Assembly (NCBI GenBank): GCA_937872385.1 | Contig: CALMSO010000026.1 | Coordinates: 186,001-250,000, forward strand | From: an uncultured Saprospiraceae bacterium | Lineage (GTDB): Bacteria; Bacteroidota; Bacteroidia; Chitinophagales; Saprospiraceae | Direction: 5' to 3' | DNA: 64,000 nt | Shown: in pieces, positions 46,934-55,067 of the stretch | Position numbering within the stretch: the first letter of the stretch is position 1 | Layout: every line of letters begins with the position of its first letter | Position numbers and translations under genes: made by a program | The notes under the pieces: generated by a model | What the model saw: the letters and a program-made list of their open reading frames with translations, nothing else | What the model was told of the DNA's origin: nothing | Database searches by the model: none

Positions 46934-46974
46934 ACAGATCTGACGCCTCCGCGATACTTTGATGCAGCCCCCCA

Positions 46975-46984
46975 GTAAGCAACG
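46975..46984 (+). promoter_or_regulatory. GTAAGCAACG element, copy 3
   Basis: The same 10-mer as at 422 and 35777, 76 bp before msrB. Here it lies in the loop of a small CCCC...GGGG pairing. No longer similarity to the other copies. Confidence 0.25.
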
Positions 46985-47039
46985 CAACTTCTAAGGGGAC
47001 TGATTGTTTTACACAAAAATGGTATTCAAAACCTACCAT

Positions 47040-47046
47040 AGGAGGT
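47040..47046 (+). promoter_or_regulatory. Unusual strong Shine-Dalgarno (AGGAGGT) for msrB
   Basis: A textbook anti-16S complement 4 nt before the ATG at 47051. Other genes in the window lack one, as usual for Bacteroidota. Confidence 0.6.
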
Positions 47047-47050
47047 CATT

Positions 47051-47437
47051 ATGAACTGGAATCCGCTGACACCCGAAGAAGCGCGCATCATCTTGCACAA
47101 GGGCACCGAGCGCCCCTTCACCGGTGAATATCTGAACAACAAGACGCAGGGTATTTATGTATGCCGGCAATGCGAAACGCCGCTCTACCACTCGGAAGAC
47201 AAATTTGAATCGTTTTGTGGCTGGCCGAGTTTCGATGACGAAATTCCTGGAGCTGTACGCCGCGAAACCGATGCCGACGGCCGCCGTACCGAGATTCTTT
47301 GCGCCAACTGTGGTGGGCACCTCGGGCATGTTTTCATCGGAGAGCGGTTTACGTCCAAAAATACCCGCCACTGCGTCAATTCCATTTCCATGAAATTCTA
47401 TTCGAGTGAAGAATGGGCGGCGAAGCAGGCGGTATAA
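47051..47437 (+). CDS. msrB: Peptide-methionine (R)-S-oxide reductase
   Basis: A 128-residue cytosolic enzyme that reduces methionine-R-sulfoxide in proteins. Four zinc cysteines are present as C-R-Q-C (about 38-41) and C-A-N-C (about 87-90). GWPSFDDEI and [11 protein letters not shown] are family blocks, and [13 protein letters not shown] holds the catalytic cysteine (usually RYCINS). No signal peptide, so it acts on oxidised proteins inside the cell. It has a strong Shine-Dalgarno and the GTAAGCAACG element upstream. Confidence 0.96.
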   Translation: MNWNPLTPEEARIILHKGTERPFTGEYLNNKTQGIYVCRQCETPLYHSEDKFESFCGWPSFDDEIPGAVRRETDADGRRTEILCANCGGHLGHVFIGERFTSKNTRHCVNSISMKFYSSEEWAAKQAV

Positions 47438-47541
47438 TCGGTTACACGGATTTCAACAAAATAGGACGTACATCTTTTTGATAAGTGGCTCAATATCAGA
47501 AAATTGAGTATTTGTTATTGGAAATGATGACATAAAAACTG

Positions 47542-48402
47542 TTATCCTTTTTCTCTGATTTCATCCAGCAATACGGATACTTTCTTAGCTAAGTAGCGGG
47601 CAAATCCATCAAGATCAGGGAAGAGCGTGGCGTCGTTGATATTCATTGTGTTCAGTTCTCGGAGCATCGTCGGGCGGAGGGCAGAAGGAATCACATATTT
47701 GCGAATCCAACTGTGGTCAAAGGCTTCTTTAACTGTACTGATGAGGGCTTCTTCAAAGGAAATCTGGCTGACGGTATCGTCGCGGAAAAGACGGGTCTGG
47801 GCTAAGTAAATGCTCTGCTGGGTGGTCAGGCGGGGGTGCGTAAAATATGGTGCAATAGGCAGTACAATAGACGGAAACTTGAAATCTTCTTGATACCATT
47901 CCGATAGGAAAATGCCCTTGAAATCGTCGTCGAGCAGGGTATGGTGCCTCAGATAATGGCGAGAAAAGAGCGCCCGAAAGCGTTGGTCTTGCTCGTGAGA
48001 CTGGCGCAGGGCTTGATATATCTTGGTGATATTGATAGCCCAAACGGCGGCGTTGCTTTCGCCTACCTGTAGGTCGTTCACAGCGAAAAAAGCCGCTACG
48101 TAGGGTGAGCGCGTCCAGTCAATTAGGCGCGTGGGGGCACCATAATGCTGCATGAGCGAGAGCCACTCCATTTTGGATTCTACCTTGAAGGTATTATTGG
48201 TATAAAGATGAGCGGTGCGCTTGAATTCTTCGTACAATTCCTTTTCCTTGTAAGTGATAATGGCACGCTCTAGCTTGGGTTGTAGATTCCAAGCGCTGTT
48301 GGTATGCCCTCGGAAGTACCAGAGTGCGTCGTGTCCAATGTCGCCGAGGTGCTGGCGCAATTCTTCCCAAGTTTTCACGGGGATTTCAATATGGGCAGCC
48401 AT
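47542..48402 (-). CDS. FRG-domain protein of unknown function
   Basis: A 286-residue protein built around one FRG domain. The diagnostic block WYFRGHTNSAWNLQPKLER lies near 28-46, followed by EWLSLMQHYGAPTRLIDWTRSPYVAAFFA near 82-108. The FRG domain is named after the conserved Phe-Arg-Gly; no reaction is established for it. It is present in many bacteria, often in accessory regions or beside mobile and stress genes. This one stands alone between msrB and a small membrane protein. No nuclease, protease or membrane motif was seen. Confidence 0.85.
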   Translation of the reverse strand: MAAHIEIPVKTWEELRQHLGDIGHDALWYFRGHTNSAWNLQPKLERAIITYKEKELYEEFKRTAHLYTNNTFKVESKMEWLSLMQHYGAPTRLIDWTRSPYVAAFFAVNDLQVGESNAAVWAINITKIYQALRQSHEQDQRFRALFSRHYLRHHTLLDDDFKGIFLSEWYQEDFKFPSIVLPIAPYFTHPRLTTQQSIYLAQTRLFRDDTVSQISFEEALISTVKEAFDHSWIRKYVIPSALRPTMLRELNTMNINDATLFPDLDGFARYLAKKVSVLLDEIREKG

Positions 48403-48636
48403 TTGTTTTTTTTATGTTTAATACTTGATTTTTTATAACGGAAAAAGCGCCTGTTTCTGTTGAGTTAAGTAAATGATTATTGAAAATGAATGTTTATTTC
48501 ACAGCACTTGGAATTTGGCATCAGTACCCTACCAATAGGATTAAGACATTTTTAACGCGGCTGCTGGTAATATTCTGAAAAAGCTGGTCGTTCAAAAGGA
48601 ACAATATTTTTGTAAATCCGAAAAATCCCCCCGAAC

Positions 48637-48849
48637 ATGAACAACAGACTCGAAGCGCGCCGTACCCGCCAAAATCGTGCCATTGCACTTTTCCTCACGC
48701 TGGTGTTTCACATAGCGCTCATTGGCGGCATTTGTTATTACCAGTTGGAGCACCAGGCTGCTCCTAAAGCGGAACAACAGGTACCAAACAAAACCGAAAC
48801 GCCCGTGCAAACCGTCTCCGACCAGCGTCAAAAACCGACCAGACCCTGA
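48637..48849 (+). CDS. Small single-helix membrane protein, TonB N-terminus-like
   Basis: A 70-residue protein with a basic start (MNNRLEARRTRQNRAIA), one membrane helix (ALFLTLVFHIALIGGICYYQ) and a Pro/Gln/Lys-rich tail. This looks like the N-terminal anchor of a TonB-type protein without its C-terminal domain. The frame ends at TGA 48847-48849 with no TonB-like continuation visible in other frames. Function unknown. Convergent with the deoxynucleoside kinase gene. Confidence 0.5.
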   Translation: MNNRLEARRTRQNRAIALFLTLVFHIALIGGICYYQLEHQAAPKAEQQVPNKTETPVQTVSDQRQKPTRP

Positions 48850-48906
48850 GCGGTTTTTGTTGGCTATTCGCAGTTTGCATTTAATCATCCAGCATCTGAA
48901 GTGGTA

Positions 48907-49545
48907 TCAGAATAGCCCGTGGAGTTCTGCTTGCACCATATTGACCACTTTGCCCATATCTTCTGGGTTACTGTCAAAATCTAGTTCATCGGCATTAATA
49001 ATGAGCAAGCGCCCTTCCTGATATTGGTCAATCCACTCTTCGTAGCGGGCATTGAGGCGTTTGAGATAATCGAGGCTCATGCTGCCCTCATAATCGCGCC
49101 CGCGCGACTGGATGTGCGAGACTAAAGTCGGGATGCTGGCTTTGAGGTAAATTAGTAAATCCGGCGGCTGTATTTGCGAAGACATGGTTTTGAACAGGTC
49201 GAAATAATTCTGAAAATCGCGAGTGGACATCAGCCCCATATCATGCAGGTTGGGTGCAAAAATGTAGGCATCTTCGTAAATTGTACGGTCTTGCACCACG
49301 GTGCGATTTCCTTGTAAAATACTGAGAATCTGTTGATAACGACTGTTAAGAAAAAATATTTGTAGATTAAATGACCAGCGTTGCATATCGTGATAAAAAT
49401 CGCTCAGGTAGGGGTTATCGTCGGTTGATTCGTAGTGTACGTCCCAGTTGAAATGTTTGCCGAGGCGGGTACACAGGGTGGTTTTGCCCGCACCGATGTT
49501 GCCTGCAATAGCGATGTGCTTGAGAGTATTGGCGTTTTGGCTCAT
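48907..49545 (-). CDS. Deoxynucleoside kinase (dNK/dGK-dCK family)
   Basis: A 212-residue cytosolic kinase of the nucleotide salvage pathway. The P-loop is AGNIGAGKTT, the substrate-binding acidic residue lies in HYESTDDNPYLSDFY, and VVQDRTIYEDAYIF carries the E/D-R-S-like catalytic segment. HIQSRGRDYE is the lid with arginines. It phosphorylates deoxyribonucleosides; the exact base preference is not readable. The LOG-family gene lies 150 bp upstream on the same strand. Confidence 0.92.
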   Translation of the reverse strand: MSQNANTLKHIAIAGNIGAGKTTLCTRLGKHFNWDVHYESTDDNPYLSDFYHDMQRWSFNLQIFFLNSRYQQILSILQGNRTVVQDRTIYEDAYIFAPNLHDMGLMSTRDFQNYFDLFKTMSSQIQPPDLLIYLKASIPTLVSHIQSRGRDYEGSMSLDYLKRLNARYEEWIDQYQEGRLLIINADELDFDSNPEDMGKVVNMVQAELHGLF

Positions 49546-49695
49546 AATATGGATGAATGGCTCGTTTTGTATGCTACTAGCCGGTCAGGAGTAATATTTC
49601 GTCCGTTGCGAAAATACAATTCCTGCGAAGAATTTTTGCCAAAAGTTGTTTTTTTCCTTATTCGGTCGTTTTTTTTGAATGGTGCTGCCTTTTGT

Positions 49696-50430
49696 TTACT
49701 CCCGTTCTAGCAGCCACCATAGCGGATGGCGCTTGTTTTTCACTTCATAATTGTCGAGAATGAACGCGCGTATATGGTCCATTGCCTCGCCAATATCGTC
49801 GGTGAGCTTAATCAGCTTCAGGTCTTCTGGCGAAATGGTGCCCTGTGCCTCCATGAAATGCAAGTACTCCATCAGCGCACTGTAGTAGTCGGTGCCGAGC
49901 AGCACTACCGGAAAATCGTGAATGACGCCAGTTTGCACCAAAGTAAGGGTTTCAAACATTTCGTCCATCGTGCCCCAGCCGCCAGGCAAGACAATAAAGG
50001 CGTAGGAATATTTTAGCAGCAGCACTTTGCGCACGAAGAAGTACTTGAGTGTGATGTGCTTGTGCATGTAAGGATTGGGAAACTGCTCGTGTGGCAACTG
50101 AATATTGACACCCACCGAGCGCCCGCTGTGCTCGTAGGCACCTCGGTTGGCTGCTTCCATGATGCCGGGGCCGCCGCCTGTCATGGTTGTAAATCCTGAT
50201 GCAGCAATCGCTTTGCCTACTTCGCGGGCTTTTTCATAGTACGGATGCCCTTCGCGGAAGCGCGCCGAGCCAAATACCGTGATGCAGGGCCCTACAAAAT
50301 GCAAGGCACGCAAGCCTTTGAGAAATTGCCAGAAAACTCCCCACACAAAGCGCAGCTCCGTGGTGCGGCTTTTGGGGCCTTCTAAGTATTGGTATTCCGA
50401 AGGGTTGAGAATTTTGACAGGCTCGGTCAT
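49696..50430 (-). CDS. LOG-family protein (putative nucleotide phosphoribohydrolase)
   Basis: A 244-residue Rossmann-fold protein. FGSARFREGHPYYEKAREVG near the start, TMTGGGPGIMEAANRGAYE, and LPGGWGTMDEMFETLTLVQTG near 150 make up the conserved PGGxGTxxE active site. LOG proteins release free cytokinins or adenine from nucleoside 5'-monophosphates; many bacterial members are generic nucleotide nucleosidases. The ATG at 50430 (MTEPVKIL) is chosen over an eight-codon upstream extension. A hairpin (GCCGGTA/TACCGGC, 50463-50497) lies between it and the DksA-like gene. Confidence 0.92.
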   Translation of the reverse strand: MTEPVKILNPSEYQYLEGPKSRTTELRFVWGVFWQFLKGLRALHFVGPCITVFGSARFREGHPYYEKAREVGKAIAASGFTTMTGGGPGIMEAANRGAYEHSGRSVGVNIQLPHEQFPNPYMHKHITLKYFFVRKVLLLKYSYAFIVLPGGWGTMDEMFETLTLVQTGVIHDFPVVLLGTDYYSALMEYLHFMEAQGTISPEDLKLIKLTDDIGEAMDHIRAFILDNYEVKNKRHPLWWLLERE

Positions 50431-50534
50431 GGTTCGTTCTATTTTTTTTCCCAAAATACAAGCGCCGGTAGAGCATTCTGTAAAGAAAGCATTACCGGCA
50501 CCCTGATATGCACAAAACCCAAGAGGGTTGTTTT

Positions 50535-51191
50535 TTAAAAATCCATTTCATCTTCATTGCTGGAGTCATCGTCCGCAAAGTCATCCAAATCACCCATAGA
50601 GCGCGTCACGCTGTCGTCGTCATCATCGTCGTAGAAGATGTCTTTGTCGTCGAAATCGAGATCTTCGTCATCGTCGTCATCTTTTACCACCGGTTTATTG
50701 ACGGGATTTGTTGGTTTACGGATTACCTTAGTGATTACCTTGCGCTCGGCGGGGGCAGGGGCGGCGGGCTTCACTACAGGTGTTGGGCGGCTTACTTCTG
50801 GTTTGGTAGCATTCTGGCTGCTTTCCACATTTTTCGCTTCGAGGCTTTTGGTGGTAGTAGGCACTGCCATGAGGCGTTTTTTGTCAATCAACTGGCCTGT
50901 CAGCGAGCAGATACCATAAGACTTGTTGCGAATGCGAATCAACGCATTTTCTAAGTCCTTGATGTACATCCGCTGCCGGATGGCCATATTGTTGAGCATT
51001 TCTACTTCATTGTTGATACTGCTATCATCCACCCAGTCGCCGCCGTGCTCGTCGCTGGTGTTTTCTGTAATCTCCAGAATCTGTTCCTGCAGACTGGTTA
51101 GTTGTTCTTTTGAACGTTCATATTTTTCCAGAATTAACTGTTTGAACTCCTCCAGTTCCGCGTCAGAATATCGTATGATACTACTTGACAT
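50535..51191 (-). CDS. TraR/DksA-like zinc-finger protein with acidic tail
   Basis: A 218-residue protein. The N-terminal half (1-115) is a DksA-type coiled coil and globular part, with a zinc-finger-like YGICSLTGQLIDKKRLMAVP. Only one of the four zinc cysteines remains, a variant I believe is common in Bacteroidota homologues. Residues 120-160 are a Pro/Ala/Lys linker. The tail (about 160-218) is almost pure Asp and Glu (DDDDDEDLDFDDKD, then FYDDDDDDS). DksA-like proteins bind RNA polymerase through the secondary channel with ppGpp. The acidic tail could mimic nucleic acid, but that is inference. Confidence 0.82.
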   Translation of the reverse strand: MSSSIIRYSDAELEEFKQLILEKYERSKEQLTSLQEQILEITENTSDEHGGDWVDDSSINNEVEMLNNMAIRQRMYIKDLENALIRIRNKSYGICSLTGQLIDKKRLMAVPTTTKSLEAKNVESSQNATKPEVSRPTPVVKPAAPAPAERKVITKVIRKPTNPVNKPVVKDDDDDEDLDFDDKDIFYDDDDDDSVTRSMGDLDDFADDDSSNEDEMDF

Positions 51192-51779
51192 TTGCTTCGC
51201 GTTTTTGCTGGTTAAACGATTTTTTTTGCAATTTTAAATCAAAACTCTGATAAAATTTGGAAAAAATAAGAAAATCTGCAATTTTCTTTTTCTGACACCC
51301 GATGCTGCCGCAAATTAAACCCCTATAACGCACGGATGGCGCGCAGAGTTTCATGGGTGATAAAAAAAAATCGGGAAAAAAGGCGGGTTTATACTGGAAG
51401 GCGCATACTGGGCTTGCGCCGCAGTAGCCATTGGTATTTTTCTTTTAATTCTTTGACAGGGTGCTGCCGGCGGATTAGGGCACGAATTGTTAATAAAACA
51501 GCTAATGTTATCATAGGTTGTTGGGTGATTTTTTTTTGGATGAAACACTTTACCATTGAGACGCGTAATCCTCTGTATGTCACAAAGGTTCACAAGCTTT
51601 CGCAAAAATATTCTAACAAACGCCCGCAATGCAGCTTCTGTTGATTACCATCCCATTTTTTAACAAAAAGATAACGGTGCATGATGTGTTAGCGAGCGGG
51701 CACAAGCCTTCTATCGGTAGCGCTGCCAATAGCCCTACCTTGCCTATAGTAGATGTTGTATTCGTGCCAGGGAAAGCAA
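51192..51779. other. Intergenic region, possible 41-residue ORF only
   Basis: About 590 bp. The only candidate is a minus-strand frame at 51389-51514 (MITLAVLLTIRALIRRQ ..., one hydrophobic segment and a basic tail). It lacks a family match and I treat it as doubtful. No RNA or repeat was recognised. Confidence 0.3.
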
Positions 51780-52004
51780 TCAATAGCTGAAAAGCGTTGT
51801 AATTTTTCTCCAGAAGCGCTTCTTTTCAGGTGCAGCAGTCTTGGATGTAGTTTGTTTTACAATAGCTTCGGCGGCTGGTTGTTCTTTTTGGTCTTTCACC
51901 TGGTTTTCTTCTTCCAGAAACACTACAAAGGGTTTGGCCTCTTCGCCCACATATTCTTCGTAGTGCTCTACGTACTGGTTTTTTAATTTTCTACTAACAG
52001 ACAT
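51780..52004 (-). CDS. Small hypothetical protein, 74 residues
   Basis: The frame opens at ATG 52002-52004 (MSVSRKLKNQYVEHYEEYV) and ends at 51780. The start is amphipathic, the middle is Glu-rich and the end is KKRFWRKITTLFSY. Composition and codon use look coding, but I recognise no family. No signal peptide. It sits alone between the DksA-like gene and the GNAT-nitrilase gene. Confidence 0.5.
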   Translation of the reverse strand: MSVSRKLKNQYVEHYEEYVGEEAKPFVVFLEEENQVKDQKEQPAAEAIVKQTTSKTAAPEKKRFWRKITTLFSY

Positions 52005-52230
52005 GGCTTGTTCATGGATTAAAATATGAATAATAAAATTAACACCTTGATTATCAAATAATAGACACTTCGAGCCGATGCTTTGTTGCACCGGTATAAC
52101 AAAAATTTTACGAAAAAAGATATTCGTAATTGTTTTGTTTGATTAGTAACGGCAAATCAATCCGGAAAGTATTCAAAAACTATGCGAGCATTGAAAAAAT
52201 TATGTTAAAATTATATGCCGCTTTTTATAT

Positions 52231-52272
52231 AAAAATGCCGAAGAAGCCCGCATTCGACGAGCCTTTTCGGCA
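52231..52272 (-). terminator. Terminator after the GNAT-nitrilase gene
   Basis: TGCCGAA/TTCGGCA stem with inner GCTCG/CGGGC pairing. On the minus strand it is followed by TTTTTATA. It lies 30 bp after the stop at 52302. Confidence 0.7.
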
Positions 52273-52301
52273 AATTACATATTCAGGTATTTAGATATTA
52301 T

Positions 52302-53855
52302 TTAATTCTTTAATAACCCATTGCCCTCGGTTTGTGGCCGGAAGAGTACTTCGTACAAATCCTTGCGCCGGTCTTTGAGGTTTTGTACACTGCCAAATTC
52401 GTGCAATTCCTTGAGCAGCGACATATTGATATCGGCGATGATGGTCATTTCAGTATTGGGCGTTGCCTCGGCGGCCACGGCATCGGTTGGAAACTGAAAA
52501 TCGGAAGGCGTGAAAATAGCCGACTGCGCAAACTGGATGTCCATGTTGTTGACGCGAGGCAAGTTGCCCACACAACCGGCAATGGCTACGTAGCACTCAT
52601 TTTCCACGGCGCGGGCCTGGGCGCAGCGGCGCACGCGGTTGTAGCCGTTTTGGGTATCGGTAAGAAAAGGCACGAACAATATCTGCATACCTTGCTCCGC
52701 GTAGATGCGCGCCAGCTCCGGAAATTCTACATCGTAGCAAATCAAAATACCCACCCGGCCGCAGTCGGTATCCAAGATTTGTAGTTTGTTGCCGCCCACC
52801 ATACCCCAAGCGCTCACTTCAGAGGGAGTGGGGTGTATTTTGTAAAAACTCTCCCAGGTGCCGTCGCGTCGGCACAGGTAGGCTACGTTGAGCAGGCTGC
52901 CATTTTCGACAATGGGCATACTACCGGTGATGATATTGACATTGTAAGCCACGGCAAATTCCATAAACTTGCGGCGCAGCGGATCGGTATATTTGGCTAA
53001 TTCGCGGATGGCCAAGGCCTCGCCGAGGTGGTTGTAATCGGCCATCAGCGGCGCGTTGAAAAACTCTGGGAAAAGGATAAAATCCGACTTATAATTGCTC
53101 ACGGCATCTACGAAGTACTCTACCTGCTCTACCAAGGCGTCAAAATCTTTGAATAAGCGCATCTGCCATTGTACCAGCCCTAAGCGCACGACTTCTTTGG
53201 GCGCGTTGATCAGCTGTTCCTTAGCTTGGTAATAGATATTGTTCCATTCCAACAGGGTCGCATATTCTTTCGATTCGGTATCGCCGGGCAGGTAGCCGCG
53301 CAGCACTTTGCGCACGTGAAAATCGTTCGACATCTGGAAAGTCAGCACCGGATCGTAGATTTCCTTGAGCTTTACCTTGTCAATATAATCGCGTGGCGAT
53401 AGTTCATTGGAAAAATTCATATAATTCGGAATACGCCCACCGGCCATAATGGAGCGCAGATTGAGGTTTTCGCAAAGCTCCTTGCGCGCGTCGTACAGGC
53501 GGCGGCCCAAGCGCATCCCGCGGTAGTTGGGGTGTACAAACACATCAATGCCATAGAGCACATCGCCGTTGGGGTCGTGTGTATTGAAAGAATAATTGCC
53601 CGTCACTTGCCGGTAGGTATGGTCATCGCCAAAACGCCGATAACTGACGATAATCGAAAGCGCGCTGGCGACCACTTTTCCGTCCACTTCGATGCAAAGC
53701 TGCCCTTCCGGGAAAATATGGAGCAGTTTTTCAATGTTTTTTTTGCGCCAGTATTCTCCGCCGATGCCGGCATACGCCTCTATCATGGACGCCTTGAGGT
53801 CTTTGTAATCATCAATTTTCAGGTTGCGCAGCTTGATGGTGGTAGCTATCTCCAT
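52302..53855 (-). CDS. GNAT acetyltransferase fused to a nitrilase-family carbon-nitrogen hydrolase
   Basis: A 517-residue two-domain protein. Residues 1-220 are a GNAT domain with the acetyl-CoA loop in VHPNYRGMRLGRRLYDARKE. Residues 225-510 are a nitrilase domain with the full triad: Glu in FILFPEFFNAPL, Lys in YKIHPTPSEV and Cys in GILICYDVEFPE. The fusion is a known type in Bacteroidota and other bacteria, where the hydrolase probably releases an amide or carbamoyl group and the GNAT half acetylates an amine. No substrate is established to my knowledge. Both active sites look intact. Confidence 0.93.
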   Translation of the reverse strand: MEIATTIKLRNLKIDDYKDLKASMIEAYAGIGGEYWRKKNIEKLLHIFPEGQLCIEVDGKVVASALSIIVSYRRFGDDHTYRQVTGNYSFNTHDPNGDVLYGIDVFVHPNYRGMRLGRRLYDARKELCENLNLRSIMAGGRIPNYMNFSNELSPRDYIDKVKLKEIYDPVLTFQMSNDFHVRKVLRGYLPGDTESKEYATLLEWNNIYYQAKEQLINAPKEVVRLGLVQWQMRLFKDFDALVEQVEYFVDAVSNYKSDFILFPEFFNAPLMADYNHLGEALAIRELAKYTDPLRRKFMEFAVAYNVNIITGSMPIVENGSLLNVAYLCRRDGTWESFYKIHPTPSEVSAWGMVGGNKLQILDTDCGRVGILICYDVEFPELARIYAEQGMQILFVPFLTDTQNGYNRVRRCAQARAVENECYVAIAGCVGNLPRVNNMDIQFAQSAIFTPSDFQFPTDAVAAEATPNTEMTIIADINMSLLKELHEFGSVQNLKDRRKDLYEVLFRPQTEGNGLLKN

Positions 53856-54065
53856 TACTCTTATTTTCTGTTGTAAAAAAATTACGGTAAAAACCAGTTG
53901 CCTACTATAAAGGAAAGCAAAAACGCCCGATTAGTTCAATCGGACCTGCCGAGCGGGCAATTATTCCTGCGTTTTGAAGCAGCAAAATTGCGTTTTTCGG
54001 CGTAGCTTCGCATACTAAAAAACAGCGTGCGTGCTTGCTTTCCGCAAAATTATAACAAAACTGCC

Positions 54066-54710
54066 ATGAGCGCCAGAAAGATTTTTGCAGAATCACTATT
54101 CGAAACGGTGGCCGACAACCTCGCCGAGCTGGGTTATGCCGTACTAGAAGATGTATTTGCATCCGATGATTTAGCAATGCTGCGCCAAGAATTGTACGAA
54201 CACTATGAGCAGGGCGACCTACAGCCTGCTGCCATTGGCACCGGAGCACTGCGCCAGCAAAATACCGCCATCCGGGGCGACCACATCCGCTGGATGGAGC
54301 GAGACAATACCAACCCTACCTGTCATTTTTTCTTCGACCTTATAGAAGCACTAACCGAGTACCTCAACCAAACCTGTTTTCTGGGTATTCGCAGCTACGA
54401 GTTGCATTTTGCCATGTACCCGCCGGGCGCTTTTTACAAAAGGCACCTCGATGTATTTCAGCAGAGCAAGGCCCGCAAAATCTCAATTGTTTGCTACCTC
54501 AACGAAGCTTGGCAGGAGCACGAAGGCGGGCAGTTACGCTTGTTTCTACCATCCGAAGCTGGCGAAGAAAAAACCCTCGATTTGTTGCCCTTTGGTGGCC
54601 GGCTCGTTTGCTTTCGCAGCGATTTGCTCGAGCATGAGGTGCTGCCCGCTACGCGTGAGCGCCTGTCCATCACCGGTTGGTTGCGCACCGACAATGCCAT
54701 TTTGTTGTAG
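54066..54710 (+). CDS. 2-oxoglutarate/Fe(II) oxygenase, prolyl-4-hydroxylase-like
   Basis: A 214-residue oxygenase. The iron ligands are H-L-D in FYKRHLDVFQ and the distal His in SDLLEHEVLPATRERLSITGWLR, where the arginine of RLSITGW is placed to bind 2-oxoglutarate. ISIVCYLNEAWQEHEGGQLRLF is a strong P4H-type strand. Likely targets are proline or another residue in proteins, or a small molecule. The ATG at 54066 (MSARKIF) is preferred. It is divergent from the GNAT-nitrilase gene. Confidence 0.9.
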   Translation: MSARKIFAESLFETVADNLAELGYAVLEDVFASDDLAMLRQELYEHYEQGDLQPAAIGTGALRQQNTAIRGDHIRWMERDNTNPTCHFFFDLIEALTEYLNQTCFLGIRSYELHFAMYPPGAFYKRHLDVFQQSKARKISIVCYLNEAWQEHEGGQLRLFLPSEAGEEKTLDLLPFGGRLVCFRSDLLEHEVLPATRERLSITGWLRTDNAILL

Positions 54711-54757
54711 CGTCTGCAAATTTTTTGAAAAAAAAAGCACTCTATATATAAAGTTTT

Positions 54758-54788
54758 TTTGAAAAGCGAGCAGAAGTTTATATTTTTG
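54758..54788 (+). promoter_or_regulatory. Consensus promoter (TTTG-N19-TATTTTTG)
   Basis: -33 TTTG at 54758-54761 and -7 TATTTTTG at 54781-54788 with 19 bp between them, the exact Bacteroidota consensus. It is the best promoter I found in the window. It points at no nearby gene but at a hairpin-ended short transcript. Confidence 0.65.
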
Positions 54789-54794
54789 CTGTGC

Positions 54795-54906
54795 AAACAT
54801 CAGACGTGCATCTTATCCAATCGTCTAACTATATAAAATTTTTGGTTTTTGGGATTATGCTAAAGGTGGCATCCTGCACAACAGGATAGCCGCCTTTTTT
54901 ATCTTT
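54795..54906 (+). ncRNA. Putative small RNA of about 110 nt
   Basis: The span is set by the promoter at 54758-54788 and a strong terminator (54863-54900: AAGGTGGC / GCCGCCTT arms with a TCCTG/CAGGA inner stem and CACAA loop, then TTTTTT). A 5' hairpin AGACG/CGTCT is possible. There is no start codon frame of useful length. It is not related to the upstream 2OG oxygenase gene, whose stop is at 54710, and it ends 160 bp before the next gene. It could be a trans-acting sRNA, a 6S-like RNA or an attenuated leader. Confidence 0.55.
54863..54901 (+). terminator. Terminator of the putative sRNA
   Basis: 13-bp hairpin with bulges and a CACAA loop, followed by a 7-nt U-tract. Confidence 0.8.
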
Positions 54907-55067
54907 CGGAAAGGCGCACTGCTTTCACTGTTTTTCCATAAAAAACTGTCTGCAATTATCGGTTTTATCCATTTTTGAAAACAGACAAGATTTTTCGACA
55001 ATAAGCTGCCGGATTGTTTGACTATGTCAAATAATATTCAGAACTCGCATCAAAAATCACACGCTCG

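Noticed and set aside
53924-53958. Overlapping hairpins (CCGATT/AATCGG and GCCCG/CGGGC) between divergent genes
   Set aside because: Could be an attenuator, but arms are short and there is no U-tract or partner signal.
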